From Acinetobacter pittii (lineage in GTDB: Bacteria > Pseudomonadota > Gammaproteobacteria > Pseudomonadales > Moraxellaceae), in the NCBI RefSeq assembly GCF_034064985.1, contig NZ_CP139249.1:3038001-3102000 (forward strand): a stretch of DNA of 64,000 bases, read 5' to 3'. The position numbers and the translations under genes were made by a program. The notes under the pieces are model-generated. The model had not been told where the DNA came from, made no database searches, and saw only the letters and a program-made list of their open reading frames with translations. This document shows positions 56,140 through 64,000 of the stretch, in pieces (position 1 is the stretch's first letter; the number at the start of each line of letters is the position of its first letter).

Positions 56140-57423
56140 ATGTCTATCCTTAGTTGGGACGATTTTGAAGATGATTCGCAAAAACCGACTACACCTGAAC
56201 ACAAGTCTGCGCCCGTCCAATCGGAAAAAGCGTCAGATTCGCAGAATGTATCTACTGCGCAGCCATCATCGCCGAGCGTGGCAGCTCCACAATCCGCTGG
56301 AACCCATTCCGTGCGACCAACAGTTGCCTCCGATACAGTGGCTAGAGCCGCTCAAGCCTTAGAACATTTAGACGTTGCCCCTGGCCTTGAAGAGCTAGAA
56401 ATGGGTGCTCAACGTGTTCAAGTTGACGACAAAGCCATGATTAACTGTCGTGCGGACTTGAACCAACTTGTACCATTTAAATATGAGTGGGCTTGGCAGA
56501 AATATCTTGACGGGTGTGCAAACCACTGGATGCCTCAAGAAGTTAACATGAACCATGACATCGCGCTTTGGAAGTCTGAAAATGGCTTAACTGAAGACGA
56601 ACGTACCATTGTTATGCGTTCTTTAGGTTTCTTCTCGACTGCTGACTCTTTGGTTGCAAACAACTTGGTATTGGCGATTTACCGTCACATTACTAACCCT
56701 GAATGCCGTCAGTACATCTTGCGTCAAGCGTTTGAAGAAGCAATTCACACTCACGCTTACCAATACTGTATCGAATCTTTAGGTATGGACGAAGGCGAAG
56801 TCTTCAACATGTACCGTGAAGTTCCATCTGTTGCACGTAAAGCAGCTTGGGGCTTGAAATATACTCAATCTTTAACTGATCCTAATTTCCACACAGGTAC
56901 GCCTGAAAACGACCAACGCTTACTTCGTAACTTGATCGCATTCTACTGTGTACTTGAAGGGATCTTCTTCTACTGTGGCTTTACTCAAATTTTGAGTATG
57001 GGTCGTCGTAACAAGATGAACGGTGTTGCTGAGCAGTTCCAATACATCTTGCGTGATGAATCTATGCACTTGAACTTTGGTATCGACATGATTAACCAAA
57101 TCAAGATTGAGAACCCTCACCTTTGGACTGCTGAGTTCCAACAAGAAGTGGTTCAAATGATTGTTGAAGGTACGATGCTTGAAATCGAATATGCACGTGA
57201 CACAATGCCACGCGGTGTATTGGGTATGAACGCAAGCATGATGGAAGAATATTTGAAATTCATCTGTAACCGTCGTTTATCTCAGTTAGGTTTACCAGAG
57301 CAATTTGCTGGTGTAACGAATCCATTTGCGTGGATGTCTGAGATGATGGACTTACGTAAAGAGAAGAACTTCTTCGAAACTCGCGTAACTGACTACCAAA
57401 CTGGTGGTGCGTTAAGCTGGTAA
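56140..57423 (+). CDS. nrdB: Class Ia ribonucleotide reductase, beta subunit
   Basis: Provides the di-iron tyrosyl radical for NrdA. I start at the ATG at 56140 ([14 protein letters not shown]), giving 427 residues; the frame is open to 56101. The first 80 residues or so are a Ser/Pro/Gln/Ala-rich, likely disordered extension. Core signatures are [40 protein letters not shown] (iron ligands E and H), [20 protein letters not shown] and [19 protein letters not shown] (E and H ligands). The end [11 protein letters not shown] is the usual C-terminus that docks on NrdA. Terminator follows. Confidence 0.95.
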   Translation: MSILSWDDFEDDSQKPTTPEHKSAPVQSEKASDSQNVSTAQPSSPSVAAPQSAGTHSVRPTVASDTVARAAQALEHLDVAPGLEELEMGAQRVQVDDKAMINCRADLNQLVPFKYEWAWQKYLDGCANHWMPQEVNMNHDIALWKSENGLTEDERTIVMRSLGFFSTADSLVANNLVLAIYRHITNPECRQYILRQAFEEAIHTHAYQYCIESLGMDEGEVFNMYREVPSVARKAAWGLKYTQSLTDPNFHTGTPENDQRLLRNLIAFYCVLEGIFFYCGFTQILSMGRRNKMNGVAEQFQYILRDESMHLNFGIDMINQIKIENPHLWTAEFQQEVVQMIVEGTMLEIEYARDTMPRGVLGMNASMMEEYLKFICNRRLSQLGLPEQFAGVTNPFAWMSEMMDLRKEKNFFETRVTDYQTGGALSW

Positions 57424-57441
57424 GTTTAACTTATCAAATCA

Positions 57442-57473
57442 AAAGAGCCGCTCTACTCGAGTGGCTTTTTTAT
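57442..57473 (+). terminator. nrdB terminator
   Basis: Stem AGCCGCTC (57446-57453) and GAGTGGCT (57459-57466, one G-U pair), loop TACTC, followed by TTTTTATT. Confidence 0.85.
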
Positions 57474-57632
57474 TATTAAAATTATTTAATTTCAATAAAT
57501 TCAGATTAACATTCAAACTATTAAAATATATTTTATTATTTTAAAAATAAATAATATAAATATAAGAATATTTTATAAATATAGAAATTCTCTTGTTTTA
57601 AAAAAGATTTTTTTAATACTTTAAATTAGGGT

Positions 57633-57679
57633 GTCGGCTGACCCAATTTAGCTTTTAAACGAAGGAAATCTCAGCCGAC
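57633..57679. repeat. GC-rich inverted repeat in AT-rich gap
   Basis: Perfect 9-bp arms GTCGGCTGA (57633-57641) and TCAGCCGAC (57671-57679) separated by 29 bp. GC content is far above the surrounding sequence. May be a structured RNA or the remnant of an inserted element. Confidence 0.5.
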
Positions 57680-58093
57680 GGCGTAGATATACCAAATTAT
57701 TATTACAACAGCTCCTATCAATACGTTTATTTTACAAATTAAAAAAGATAATTAATTAAAACTATTACAAAGCCCAGCCCTATTATTTAAGTCATTAAAA
57801 TTATTTGAATTAATATTATTAAATTAAACACTAAATATAAAACCTATATAAAAAACAATAATTTATAAAAAATTAAAATTCCAATACATAGTAAATTTAT
57901 TTTATTTCAATAAGATAAATATTATCTACCCCATATTTTAAAAATAAATATATTATTTTATTCTTAAAATATTTTTATTTACTCAACTCTCTTTTGTGTT
58001 TAAAAATGTTATCAAAAATAATCGTATTTTTTATTTAGTTGATTTTGAATATATTTAAAATTTTTCGGTATTAGCAGTGACCTATTACACAAC

Positions 58094-58123
58094 TTGACTT
58101 CAAATAGCAAAAAATTAAATACT
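58094..58123 (+). promoter_or_regulatory. Candidate promoter of the Gly/Asn repeat protein gene
   Basis: TTGACT at 58094-58099 and AATACT at 58118-58123, 18 bp apart. The predicted start point lies just before the hairpin at 58132. Confidence 0.4.
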
Positions 58124-58131
58124 CTTTCTCA

Positions 58132-58155
58132 ATTATGTGGCTTAACGCACATAAT
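58132..58155 (+). promoter_or_regulatory. Hairpin in the leader of the repeat protein gene
   Basis: ATTATGTG (58132-58139) and CACATAAT (58148-58155), perfect, 8-nt loop. If the promoter above is right, it would stand at the 5-prime end of the mRNA; alternatively it is an operator. Confidence 0.35.
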
Positions 58156-58204
58156 AAAACAATAGTAATAAAAACATCTCAAACAAATCACATGGAAATA
58201 GATT

Positions 58205-61009
58205 ATGTTTATTAAAAGTATTTTATCTTCGATTACTAATATTATCCCACTTCCTGAAAATAGTAACACAAGCAATAATTTAGGTAATGGCTCTGGCGAT
58301 GGGCTATTAAATGGTGCAGCCTCAGGTAATGGAGAACATAACTACGGTATTGGAAATGGAATTGGTGATGACGCCAGTATTACTGCCCCAATTACTATTC
58401 CTCTCAACCTTTCTGGTAATTCAATTACACTCATAGGCAACTCATCTTCAAGCTCAGTCAACAACTCTCCAACAACGACTTCAAATAATGTGAACGACAA
58501 CGACACTACTATTAACGGTAATGGCTCTACAGTTGGTGGCGGTGCAGGCAATGGCTCTGGCGATGGCCTATTAAATGGCATCGCTTCAGGTAACGGCGAA
58601 CAAAATTTTGGGATTGGTAATGGCATTGCTGATGACGCAAGCATTACTGCCCCACTTTCAATTCCAATTAACCTTGCGGGCAACTCAATCACTTTAATTG
58701 GTGATTCATCCTCAAGCTCGGTCAACAACTCTTCGACCAATACATCAAATACAGTCAATGACAACGACACCACTGATAACGGTAATGGCTCGGGTGCAGG
58801 CAATGGTTCTGGTGATGGCCTGCTCAATGGAATTGCTTCTGGAAACGGAGAACATAATTACGGAATCGGAAATGGTATTGCTGATGATGCAAGCATTACC
58901 GCACCAATTACTATTCCCCTCAACCTTTCTGGTAATTCAATTACTTTAATTGGCAACTCATCTGCGAGTTCAGTGAATACCTCACCAACTACCACGTCAA
59001 ATACAGTTAATGACAATGACACCACTGATAACGGTAATGGTGATAGTGGCGTGAGTGCGCTTGACAGCTCCGGCAATGGTTCAGGTGATGGGGCCGGAAA
59101 TGGCCCAGCTTCAGGTAATGGTGAGCACAACTACGGTATTGGCAATGGTAACGGCGATGATGTTGATATTACTGCCCCAATTACTGGTGTTCTGAACTTA
59201 TCTGGGAATTCATTTACTTTGATTGGTGACTCTTCATCAAGTTCAGTCAACACAGCCCCAACAACGACTTCAAATACGGTTAATGACAATGACGTGACGG
59301 ATAATGGCAACAGTGGCGGAATTGGCGGTGGCTCAGGAAATGGTGCTGGAGATGGACTATTAAACGGTGCAGCTTCTGGCAACGGTGAACAAAACTTCGG
59401 TATTGGCAATGGCAACGGTGATGATGCGGATATCACTGCCCCAATTACTGGTGTTTTGAATTTCTCAGGTAACTCTTTCTCGCTCATTGGTAATTCATCT
59501 TCTAGTTCAATTAATACTGCTCCAACCACAAGCACCAACACGGTTAATGACAATGACATAACTGATAATGGCAATGATGGTGGTGCACTTGTAGGCGGAA
59601 GTTCTGGAAACGGTTCTGGTGACGGCTTACTCAATGGCGCTGCTTCTGGCAATGGCGAACATAACTACGGTATTGGTAACGGAAACGGTGACGATGCAGA
59701 CTTCACATTCCCACTAACTGGCGTACTCAACTTTTCTGGAAACTCGATTTCAGGCTTTGGCAACTCATCTAGTGACTCGGTAAATATTGCACCAACCACA
59801 ACGACTAACACAGTCAATGATAATGACACCATTGATAATGCTAATTCGGGCGGCCTCATTGGCGATTCTGGTAATGGCTCTGGCGATGGTTTACTCAACG
59901 GTGCAGCGTCTGGTAATGGCGAACATAACTATGGTATTGGCAACGGTAATGGTGACGACGCAGACTTTACAATTCCATTTACTGGTAGCTTGAACATTTT
60001 AGGTAATGCTTTATCAGGTATAGGTGGCTCTTCGACAGACTCTATCAATATTTCACCGACAACCACTTCAAATACAGTCAATGACAATGACACAACCAAT
60101 AACGGCAATACTTCAGATGGTGTGATTGGTTCTGGCGACTCAGGCAACGGCTCTGGTGATGGGCTATTAAATGGCATTGCATCAGGTAACGGTGAACATA
60201 ATTATGGTATTGGCAACGGTAATGGCGATGATGTTGATGTTACTGCTCCTATCACCACTCCAATTAATGTATTAGGTAACTCTTTCTCATTTATTGGCGG
60301 TGAAGGTACAGGCGATATCTTAGGTCCGATTACTGGCATTATCGGTGGTATTGGTGGTGATCTAGGCGATAATCCAATTACAGGTATTATTCAAAGCGGT
60401 ATCGACGTTCTACAAAATTTAGAGAGCCTAAAAACAGGTTTTATTAACACAGGTATTGATACGATTGCCGACACAATTATTGATGTATTCCCAGATGCAG
60501 AACATCCTGTAGGTGATTTTGCTGACCTTGGAAAACTACTTTTCGAGACTTCACGCGATAGTGTTAACGGTACGCTTGAGGTTATTTCTGACCTTGCAGG
60601 CGTTGACCTTGAGGGGGCGAGTGGTTCATTCACTGGTGTAATTAATACACTACTTACTAATGGTTCAACGGCTTCTACTATTATTCAGCATATTGTAGGT
60701 GATGACCTTGTGACTGAAAACGGTGGCTTATTAGGGTCAATCACTACGATTATTGGTGGTGTTGACAGTGGAGACGGTGGTTTCTTGGGTGGTCTAGATG
60801 GAATAATTTCTATCGACAATGGCAGCTCTGACGACAATAGCCTTGGCATAGATACTATTTTAGGAAATATCCTCGGCTCGGTAGGTTCGAATGAAGGTAT
60901 TGCTGTGGGCGAACCTGACCCAACTGGTGGCAGTTTAATTAACACGATTTCTTTCACATCGGTTAACCAGTTAACTGACCAACTTTTAAATGCTTTACCG
61001 ACTGTCTAA
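58205..61009 (+). CDS. Gly/Asn-rich repeat protein, probable surface or secreted structural protein (934 aa)
   Basis: I do not recognise a characterised family. After a short N-terminus (MFIKSILSSITNIIPLPE) without a Sec signal peptide, residues 27-646 are seven complete repeats of 84-91 residues, and an eighth is partial. Each unit has a GNGSGDGLLNG start, SGNGEHNYGIGNGNGDDAD, a beta-type middle (ITAPITGVLNLSGNSFTLIG), a Ser/Thr run and TSNTVNDNDTTDNGN. The Gly/Asn/Asp content recalls calcium-binding RTX-like repeats, but the strict nonapeptide is absent. Residues about 690-934 form a different, less repetitive C-terminal domain (IITGIIQSG-type helices, IINTLLT, ISFTSVNQLTDQLLNALPTV). I see no cysteine. 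The C-terminus may hold a type I secretion signal, unproven. It is monocistronic between terminators. Confidence 0.65.
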   Translation: MFIKSILSSITNIIPLPENSNTSNNLGNGSGDGLLNGAASGNGEHNYGIGNGIGDDASITAPITIPLNLSGNSITLIGNSSSSSVNNSPTTTSNNVNDNDTTINGNGSTVGGGAGNGSGDGLLNGIASGNGEQNFGIGNGIADDASITAPLSIPINLAGNSITLIGDSSSSSVNNSSTNTSNTVNDNDTTDNGNGSGAGNGSGDGLLNGIASGNGEHNYGIGNGIADDASITAPITIPLNLSGNSITLIGNSSASSVNTSPTTTSNTVNDNDTTDNGNGDSGVSALDSSGNGSGDGAGNGPASGNGEHNYGIGNGNGDDVDITAPITGVLNLSGNSFTLIGDSSSSSVNTAPTTTSNTVNDNDVTDNGNSGGIGGGSGNGAGDGLLNGAASGNGEQNFGIGNGNGDDADITAPITGVLNFSGNSFSLIGNSSSSSINTAPTTSTNTVNDNDITDNGNDGGALVGGSSGNGSGDGLLNGAASGNGEHNYGIGNGNGDDADFTFPLTGVLNFSGNSISGFGNSSSDSVNIAPTTTTNTVNDNDTIDNANSGGLIGDSGNGSGDGLLNGAASGNGEHNYGIGNGNGDDADFTIPFTGSLNILGNALSGIGGSSTDSINISPTTTSNTVNDNDTTNNGNTSDGVIGSGDSGNGSGDGLLNGIASGNGEHNYGIGNGNGDDVDVTAPITTPINVLGNSFSFIGGEGTGDILGPITGIIGGIGGDLGDNPITGIIQSGIDVLQNLESLKTGFINTGIDTIADTIIDVFPDAEHPVGDFADLGKLLFETSRDSVNGTLEVISDLAGVDLEGASGSFTGVINTLLTNGSTASTIIQHIVGDDLVTENGGLLGSITTIIGGVDSGDGGFLGGLDGIISIDNGSSDDNSLGIDTILGNILGSVGSNEGIAVGEPDPTGGSLINTISFTSVNQLTDQLLNALPTV
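58283..60142 (+). repeat. Seven tandem coding repeats of about 265 bp
   Basis: Unit starts read G-N-G-S-G-D-G. Each encodes 84-91 residues, and an eighth begins at 60143 and decays near 60300. Units 1-3 (IPLNLSGNS type) and 4-7 (GVLNxSGNS type) form two subgroups, and codon use varies among units, so the array is not very recent. Confidence 0.85.
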
Positions 61010-61035
61010 TTCGTTCGTAAAGATATAATCCTTAT

Positions 61036-61075
61036 AAAAGCACCTTTCAAATCTTGAGTTTGGAAGGTGCTTTTC
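61036..61075. terminator. Terminator after the repeat protein gene
   Basis: Stem AAAAGCACCTTTCAAA and TTTGGAAGGTGCTTTT with one mismatch-type bulge, T-rich on the plus side; the opposite strand could use it too. Confidence 0.8.
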
Positions 61076-61121
61076 ATTAAAGAGCTTTTGACAGTTATAT
61101 GCTCATGCTTATAGATTCTTA

Positions 61122-61220
61122 AACTAGATCCAAATAACCAAATACAGCTTTTTCAACTCGCTGCTGTAAAGAGAAGAAGTTCTCTAGAACACGCAAGAAG
61201 TCATGATTTCTCAAATATAA
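61122..61220 (-). other. Open frame directly after the phzF stop, possible gene remnant
   Basis: In the same frame as the PhzF-like gene, 33 sense codons follow its TGA before TAA at 61119-61121 (LYLRNHDFLRVLENFFSLQQ and on). The peptide looks protein-like rather than random, but has no start codon of its own. It may be the tail of a gene lost when the phzF-LysR pair arrived, or chance. Confidence 0.25.
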
Positions 61221-62114
61221 TCAACCTATTCCAGAGTAAAAAACTGAGCCAACTAGAACCGCTTGCCCTGCAATACTGACGTGTAATATTGAATCTGTTT
61301 TCTCAACTGTTACTAAAACTCGCCCCGGTTTTTCCATTGCGAGACCTTGATATCCCCAATAAGTTACTTTCTGGTCACATTCGATTAAATCATGATGAAC
61401 AAGGTACGCCCCCGCTGGACCATTTGCATTACCAGTTACCGGATCTTCATTTATACCGATTGCAGGTGCGAACATTCGCCCATAAGTAACAGGCTCTTGC
61501 TTACTACCTTCCAAGACGAATGGAAAAAAACCATTGCAGCCTATTTCAGCACTCATAGCTTTCAATTTTTCATTGTTCGGAGTTAATCCATCAAGAGTAC
61601 TTCTGCTCAGCATGGGCACCATCACCTTGGAATGCCCCGTCGTGACAACTTGTATTGGTAAATCCGAAAAATCACTTTCACTCACACCCAGTGCGCTTGC
61701 AAGTTCACTCCGTTGACTCGTATTAAAAGGTCGTAAAAACTCTACGCGACCTTGAGTCATTTTCACCAATAACGCTTCTGGACTTCCAAATATTGAAACG
61801 GGTAAATGACCAGCTCCTGTTTTTGCGATTAATGGATAGTCTGATTGGTGGCCTGTAGTTGCACGTAAAAAATGAGTAGCGATCGTCGCATGTCCACAGA
61901 TCGGGACTTCATGTGTAGGGGTAAAATATCGAACATGTATGTCATGGCTTTGATCTTTTGGGGATAAAACAAAGGCAGTTTCTGAATACCCTGCAAATGC
62001 AGCAATATTTTGCATCTCTTGAGTCGTAAGATGGTCCGCATCTAGAACAACCCCTGCTCGATTTCCTGTATTTGGTTTAGTGGTAAATGCATCAACTACA
62101 TAAATGGTCGTCAT
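61221..62114 (-). CDS. PhzF-family phenazine-biosynthesis-like isomerase
   Basis: A 297-residue protein of the PhzF/diaminopimelate-epimerase-fold family. MTTIYVVDAFTTKPNTGNRAGVVL is the typical start, the catalytic glutamate is in AGYSETAFVL, and HEVPICGHATIATHFL and INEDPVTGNANGPAGAYLVHH are the other signature loops. In pseudomonads PhzF isomerises a phenazine precursor; there are no other phenazine genes in this window and the family is widely used for other isomerisations, so a phenazine role is not claimed. It is divergent from a LysR gene that probably controls it. Confidence 0.9.
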   Translation of the reverse strand: MTTIYVVDAFTTKPNTGNRAGVVLDADHLTTQEMQNIAAFAGYSETAFVLSPKDQSHDIHVRYFTPTHEVPICGHATIATHFLRATTGHQSDYPLIAKTGAGHLPVSIFGSPEALLVKMTQGRVEFLRPFNTSQRSELASALGVSESDFSDLPIQVVTTGHSKVMVPMLSRSTLDGLTPNNEKLKAMSAEIGCNGFFPFVLEGSKQEPVTYGRMFAPAIGINEDPVTGNANGPAGAYLVHHDLIECDQKVTYWGYQGLAMEKPGRVLVTVEKTDSILHVSIAGQAVLVGSVFYSGIG

Positions 62115-62269
62115 GGCAGAACTCCTCTGTTGTTAATATTGTGATCTCAGAAATAGCTCCTGCCATAACCAGAAAATCTTATTTAATTGCAGCAATGCAT
62201 GTCGCAGCTCTAAAAGGTTTATAGTCGCCTCATATAATGAATTTTGATTCTTTGTAGTAGTTATTTGAA

Positions 62270-62299
62270 TTGTATAAATCTAGACAGCGGGGATACTAT
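62270..62299 (+). promoter_or_regulatory. Candidate promoter of the LysR gene
   Basis: TTGTAT at 62270-62275 and TACTAT at 62294-62299, 18 bp apart, 40 bp before the ATG. Confidence 0.35.
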
Positions 62300-62338
62300 A
62301 GTTTTTATTGCAAACGCATTTTCTAAATATGGAAAGGT

Positions 62339-63202
62339 ATGAACTGGGACGATACTAAAATTTTGTTAGCTATTGGGCGAACTGGCGGATTAAGCCGCAG
62401 TGCAAAATTGCTTGGTATTAGTGTTTCTACCGTACATCGCAGAGCTGTTGAACTAGAAAAAAGTCTCAATGCGATTCTTTTTTCTCGAGATAGTGATGGC
62501 TATACACTCACCCACGTTGGAAAACATTTTTTTGCTTTGGCTGAAAAAGCAGAAGAGCATTTAATAGCGATGGAACGGTACAACGATCAAGGGCAACAAT
62601 CATTGTTCCGCATTGCTTTACCTGAATTAATCGGACAACAGTTGCTTCAGTCAAAGCTAACAGCATTGCAACTGAAGCATCCAGATTTACAATTAGAAAT
62701 CTCAACGAGTGTCGTTCCTGTTGATTTTTCCCGACGGGAAGCTGACATTATTCTCCGACTTGTTCGACCAGAAAGTGGGCGTTACATTATTCGGCGACTT
62801 GGCCAACTGGAATATGGACTTTATGGTAGTAAGGATTATCTTGCCAGTTTCAAAGAGCATGCTGAAACGGCTGATGATTTACTGAATCATCGTATAATCG
62901 GTTGGGACAGAAGCCTTCAATATACGTTCTTAGCACAATGGATGCGTGAACTCACCCAAGATACAGCCCCTGCTTTATCTTTTGATAACATGCACTCGCA
63001 ACTACGAGCAGTCATTGAAGGACAAGGAATTACAGCCCTGCCTTGTTTTGTTGCAAAGGCTTCGGGTTTAGTACCCAAACTACCTGAGCAAACTTTAAAA
63101 CAAGAGGTGTGGTTAATGCGTCATTTAGATACTAAGGATAGTGACTATTCAACGTTGATTAGCGAGACGATTGAAAAAGAACTACAAGAATATCTGTTGT
63201 AA
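62339..63202 (+). CDS. LysR-family transcriptional regulator
   Basis: A 287-residue regulator. The winged-helix N-terminus starts MNWDDTKILLAIGRTGGLSR and SAKLLGISVSTVHRRAVELE, close to the subgroup in which W-D replaces the usual aromatic start (as in several CrgA-like regulators). It carries LYGSKDYLASF and VIEGQGITALPCFVAK of the effector domain. The AGGT before the ATG is a good ribosome site. The divergent phzF-like gene 224 bp away is the most likely target. Confidence 0.88.
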   Translation: MNWDDTKILLAIGRTGGLSRSAKLLGISVSTVHRRAVELEKSLNAILFSRDSDGYTLTHVGKHFFALAEKAEEHLIAMERYNDQGQQSLFRIALPELIGQQLLQSKLTALQLKHPDLQLEISTSVVPVDFSRREADIILRLVRPESGRYIIRRLGQLEYGLYGSKDYLASFKEHAETADDLLNHRIIGWDRSLQYTFLAQWMRELTQDTAPALSFDNMHSQLRAVIEGQGITALPCFVAKASGLVPKLPEQTLKQEVWLMRHLDTKDSDYSTLISETIEKELQEYLL

Positions 63203-63535
63203 TAAAAATTAGCTTTTATTTTAATTTTGAATTCGAAAAAGAAATTATATGCTAAACCGAGTTATGTCTCGCTCAAGTTGTACAGAGTGATTTGTAGTCA
63301 AAATAATTGGCGAGAACTATCAAATCTGCTCATAAAAAATCCGACTTGCGTCAAAATCGGAATTTTGCTTTCTTTATAGTAGATAAAAATTCTTAACACT
63401 ATGATTTTAATAATTTTTTAAATATGGTTTCAGGTAACGCCCATTATGTTAAATGAACCATTATTCATAATTTTATTAGCTTATTAAATCTAAATCCAAG
63501 TCACAAAATTACGATTATGCTTTCAGCTATTTCCG
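63203..63535. other. Gap after the LysR gene
   Basis: About 330 bp, AT-rich. Contains a terminator-like hairpin at 63336-63366; otherwise nothing supported. A reading frame at about 63231-63380 encodes no recognisable protein. Confidence 0.55.
63336..63366 (+). terminator. Probable terminator after the LysR gene
   Basis: Near-perfect arms AAAAATCCGA (63335-63344) and TCGGAATTTT (63357-63366), with T-rich sequence following; it is 130 bp past the stop codon. Confidence 0.5.
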
Positions 63536-64000
63536 TTATGGAGTAGGAGATTTTTTATCTAAGTTTGAAATTATTCTATTCAATTCATTTTTTATATCTT
63601 CTGTTGAATTCTGAATAGATTTATATTTCTGCAAACAATTATTTCTTTTTGTCTGATCCGTAATAACAATGTTGCTAGGAATGTTACTGCAAAATAATAA
63701 ATCCGAATGCCAGTTGCTAAATTTTTCTAACTCCATTTCATGCTCTAATCTTTCAATATGCACAAGAACGGTATAACTTAATTTTGAACATTTAACCATG
63801 AGAGGTAATAACTCAGATGCGTTAAAATTTTTATATATTTCTGAAGAATAACTAGAATTTGAGTTTTGTTCTTTAAAAGATATTAGCTTAAAGTATTGAT
63901 TTAATTCTTTTAAACTTATATCTAACTCTAGGAGGTAGAGGTATGTAGCATTTGCAAATGAAAATGTATTTTCATATGTTCGCTGATCTTTCCAATTATC
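63536..64000 (-). CDS. Hypothetical protein, C-terminal part (partial)
   Basis: The minus-strand frame is open from the stop at 63536 to the end of the window; 154 residues are visible and the start lies beyond 64000. A Met at 63799 is internal, since the frame reads through upstream (DNWKDQRTYENTFSFANATY and on). The protein is rich in Leu, Glu, Ser, Asn and Lys, with helical stretches (LLELDISLKELNQYF, IKNELNRIISNLDKK), and is strongly AT-biased. No family is recognised. Low GC content hints at acquired DNA. Confidence 0.55.
   Translation of the reverse strand, partial: DNWKDQRTYENTFSFANATYLYLLELDISLKELNQYFKLISFKEQNSNSSYSSEIYKNFNASELLPLMVKCSKLSYTVLVHIERLEHEMELEKFSNWHSDLLFCSNIPSNIVITDQTKRNNCLQKYKSIQNSTEDIKNELNRIISNLDKKSPTP

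Larger units (their letters stand above)
57474..58204. other. Long AT-rich gap before the repeat-protein gene
   Basis: About 730 bp, one of the most AT-rich stretches in the window, with no credible ORF. It contains an isolated GC-rich inverted repeat at 57633-57679, and near its end a promoter-like pair and a leader hairpin, annotated separately. Confidence 0.7.

Noticed and set aside
57620..57690. tRNA or integron attC site in the GC-rich island.
   Set aside because: No cloverleaf or CCA end can be drawn, and no attC core sites (RYYYAAC / GTTRRRY) flank the arms.
58342..60177. Long minus-strand ORFs (for example 58342-58827 and 59131-59652) inside the repeat gene.
   Set aside because: They repeat with the same period as the sense gene, lack ribosome sites and are Pro/Leu/Ser-rich shadows of its composition.
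58283..60302. The periodic array as a CRISPR or DNA satellite.
   Set aside because: The period is about 265 bp, all units stay in one reading frame, and codon-level variation shows protein-level constraint.
61221..62114. A phenazine biosynthesis locus around the PhzF-like gene.
   Set aside because: No other phz genes are present; the family is broad and used for unrelated isomerisations.
63231..63380. Plus-strand open frame after the LysR gene as a gene remnant.
   Set aside because: It has no start with a ribosome site and no recognisable motif, and it overlaps the terminator hairpin.

Overview
The window is a chromosomal segment of an Acinetobacter, most likely of the A. baumannii group. 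The clearest marker is the BfmR/BfmS two-component pair at 50-52 kb, whose regulator sequence I recognise. The gene order nuoA-N, bfmRS, nrdA-nrdB, the fused NuoCD, the low GC content and the gene styles agree with this. No tRNA, rRNA, insertion sequence, prophage or CRISPR array was seen.

Layout. 0-3.7 kb: end of coaX, then ffh, a CcsA/YpjD-like membrane protein and dusC. 3.7-11.6 kb: five minus-strand genes for secreted paralogous proteins that share an N-terminal motif placed just after the signal peptide and closely spaced cysteine pairs. 11.9-19.4 kb: housekeeping genes (dcd, apbC/mrp, metG), a LysE exporter, a DUF2062 membrane protein, a nucleosidase-like lipoprotein and an LEA-like helical repeat protein. 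19.4-29.8 kb: a small lipoprotein, an EF-hand gene broken by an in-frame stop, a second LysE exporter, a TetR-MFS-HlyD efflux operon with a clear operator, a PLP-dependent enzyme, a HI0933-family flavoprotein, a multi-repeat mechanosensitive-type channel and several small membrane proteins. 29.8-32.6 kb: fpr facing a LysR gene (FinR-like arrangement), a cold-shock-domain protein and upp.

32.7-47.7 kb is the complete 13-gene respiratory complex I operon on the minus strand. After it come a MASE1-GGDEF diguanylate cyclase, a small unknown protein, bfmS/bfmR, and then nrdA and nrdB, with a tandem NrdR-box pair and a DnaA box upstream of nrdA.

57.4-64 kb looks more accessory. A 780-bp AT-rich gap holds one isolated GC-rich inverted repeat. 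It is followed by a 934-residue protein with seven and a half Gly/Asn-rich repeats, then a divergent phzF/LysR pair, and a low-GC unknown gene running off the window end.

The best candidates for undescribed biology are the five-paralog secreted cluster, the Gly/Asn repeat protein, the EF-hand gene with a premature stop, and the LEA-like protein. Functions for these are inferred from sequence features only.
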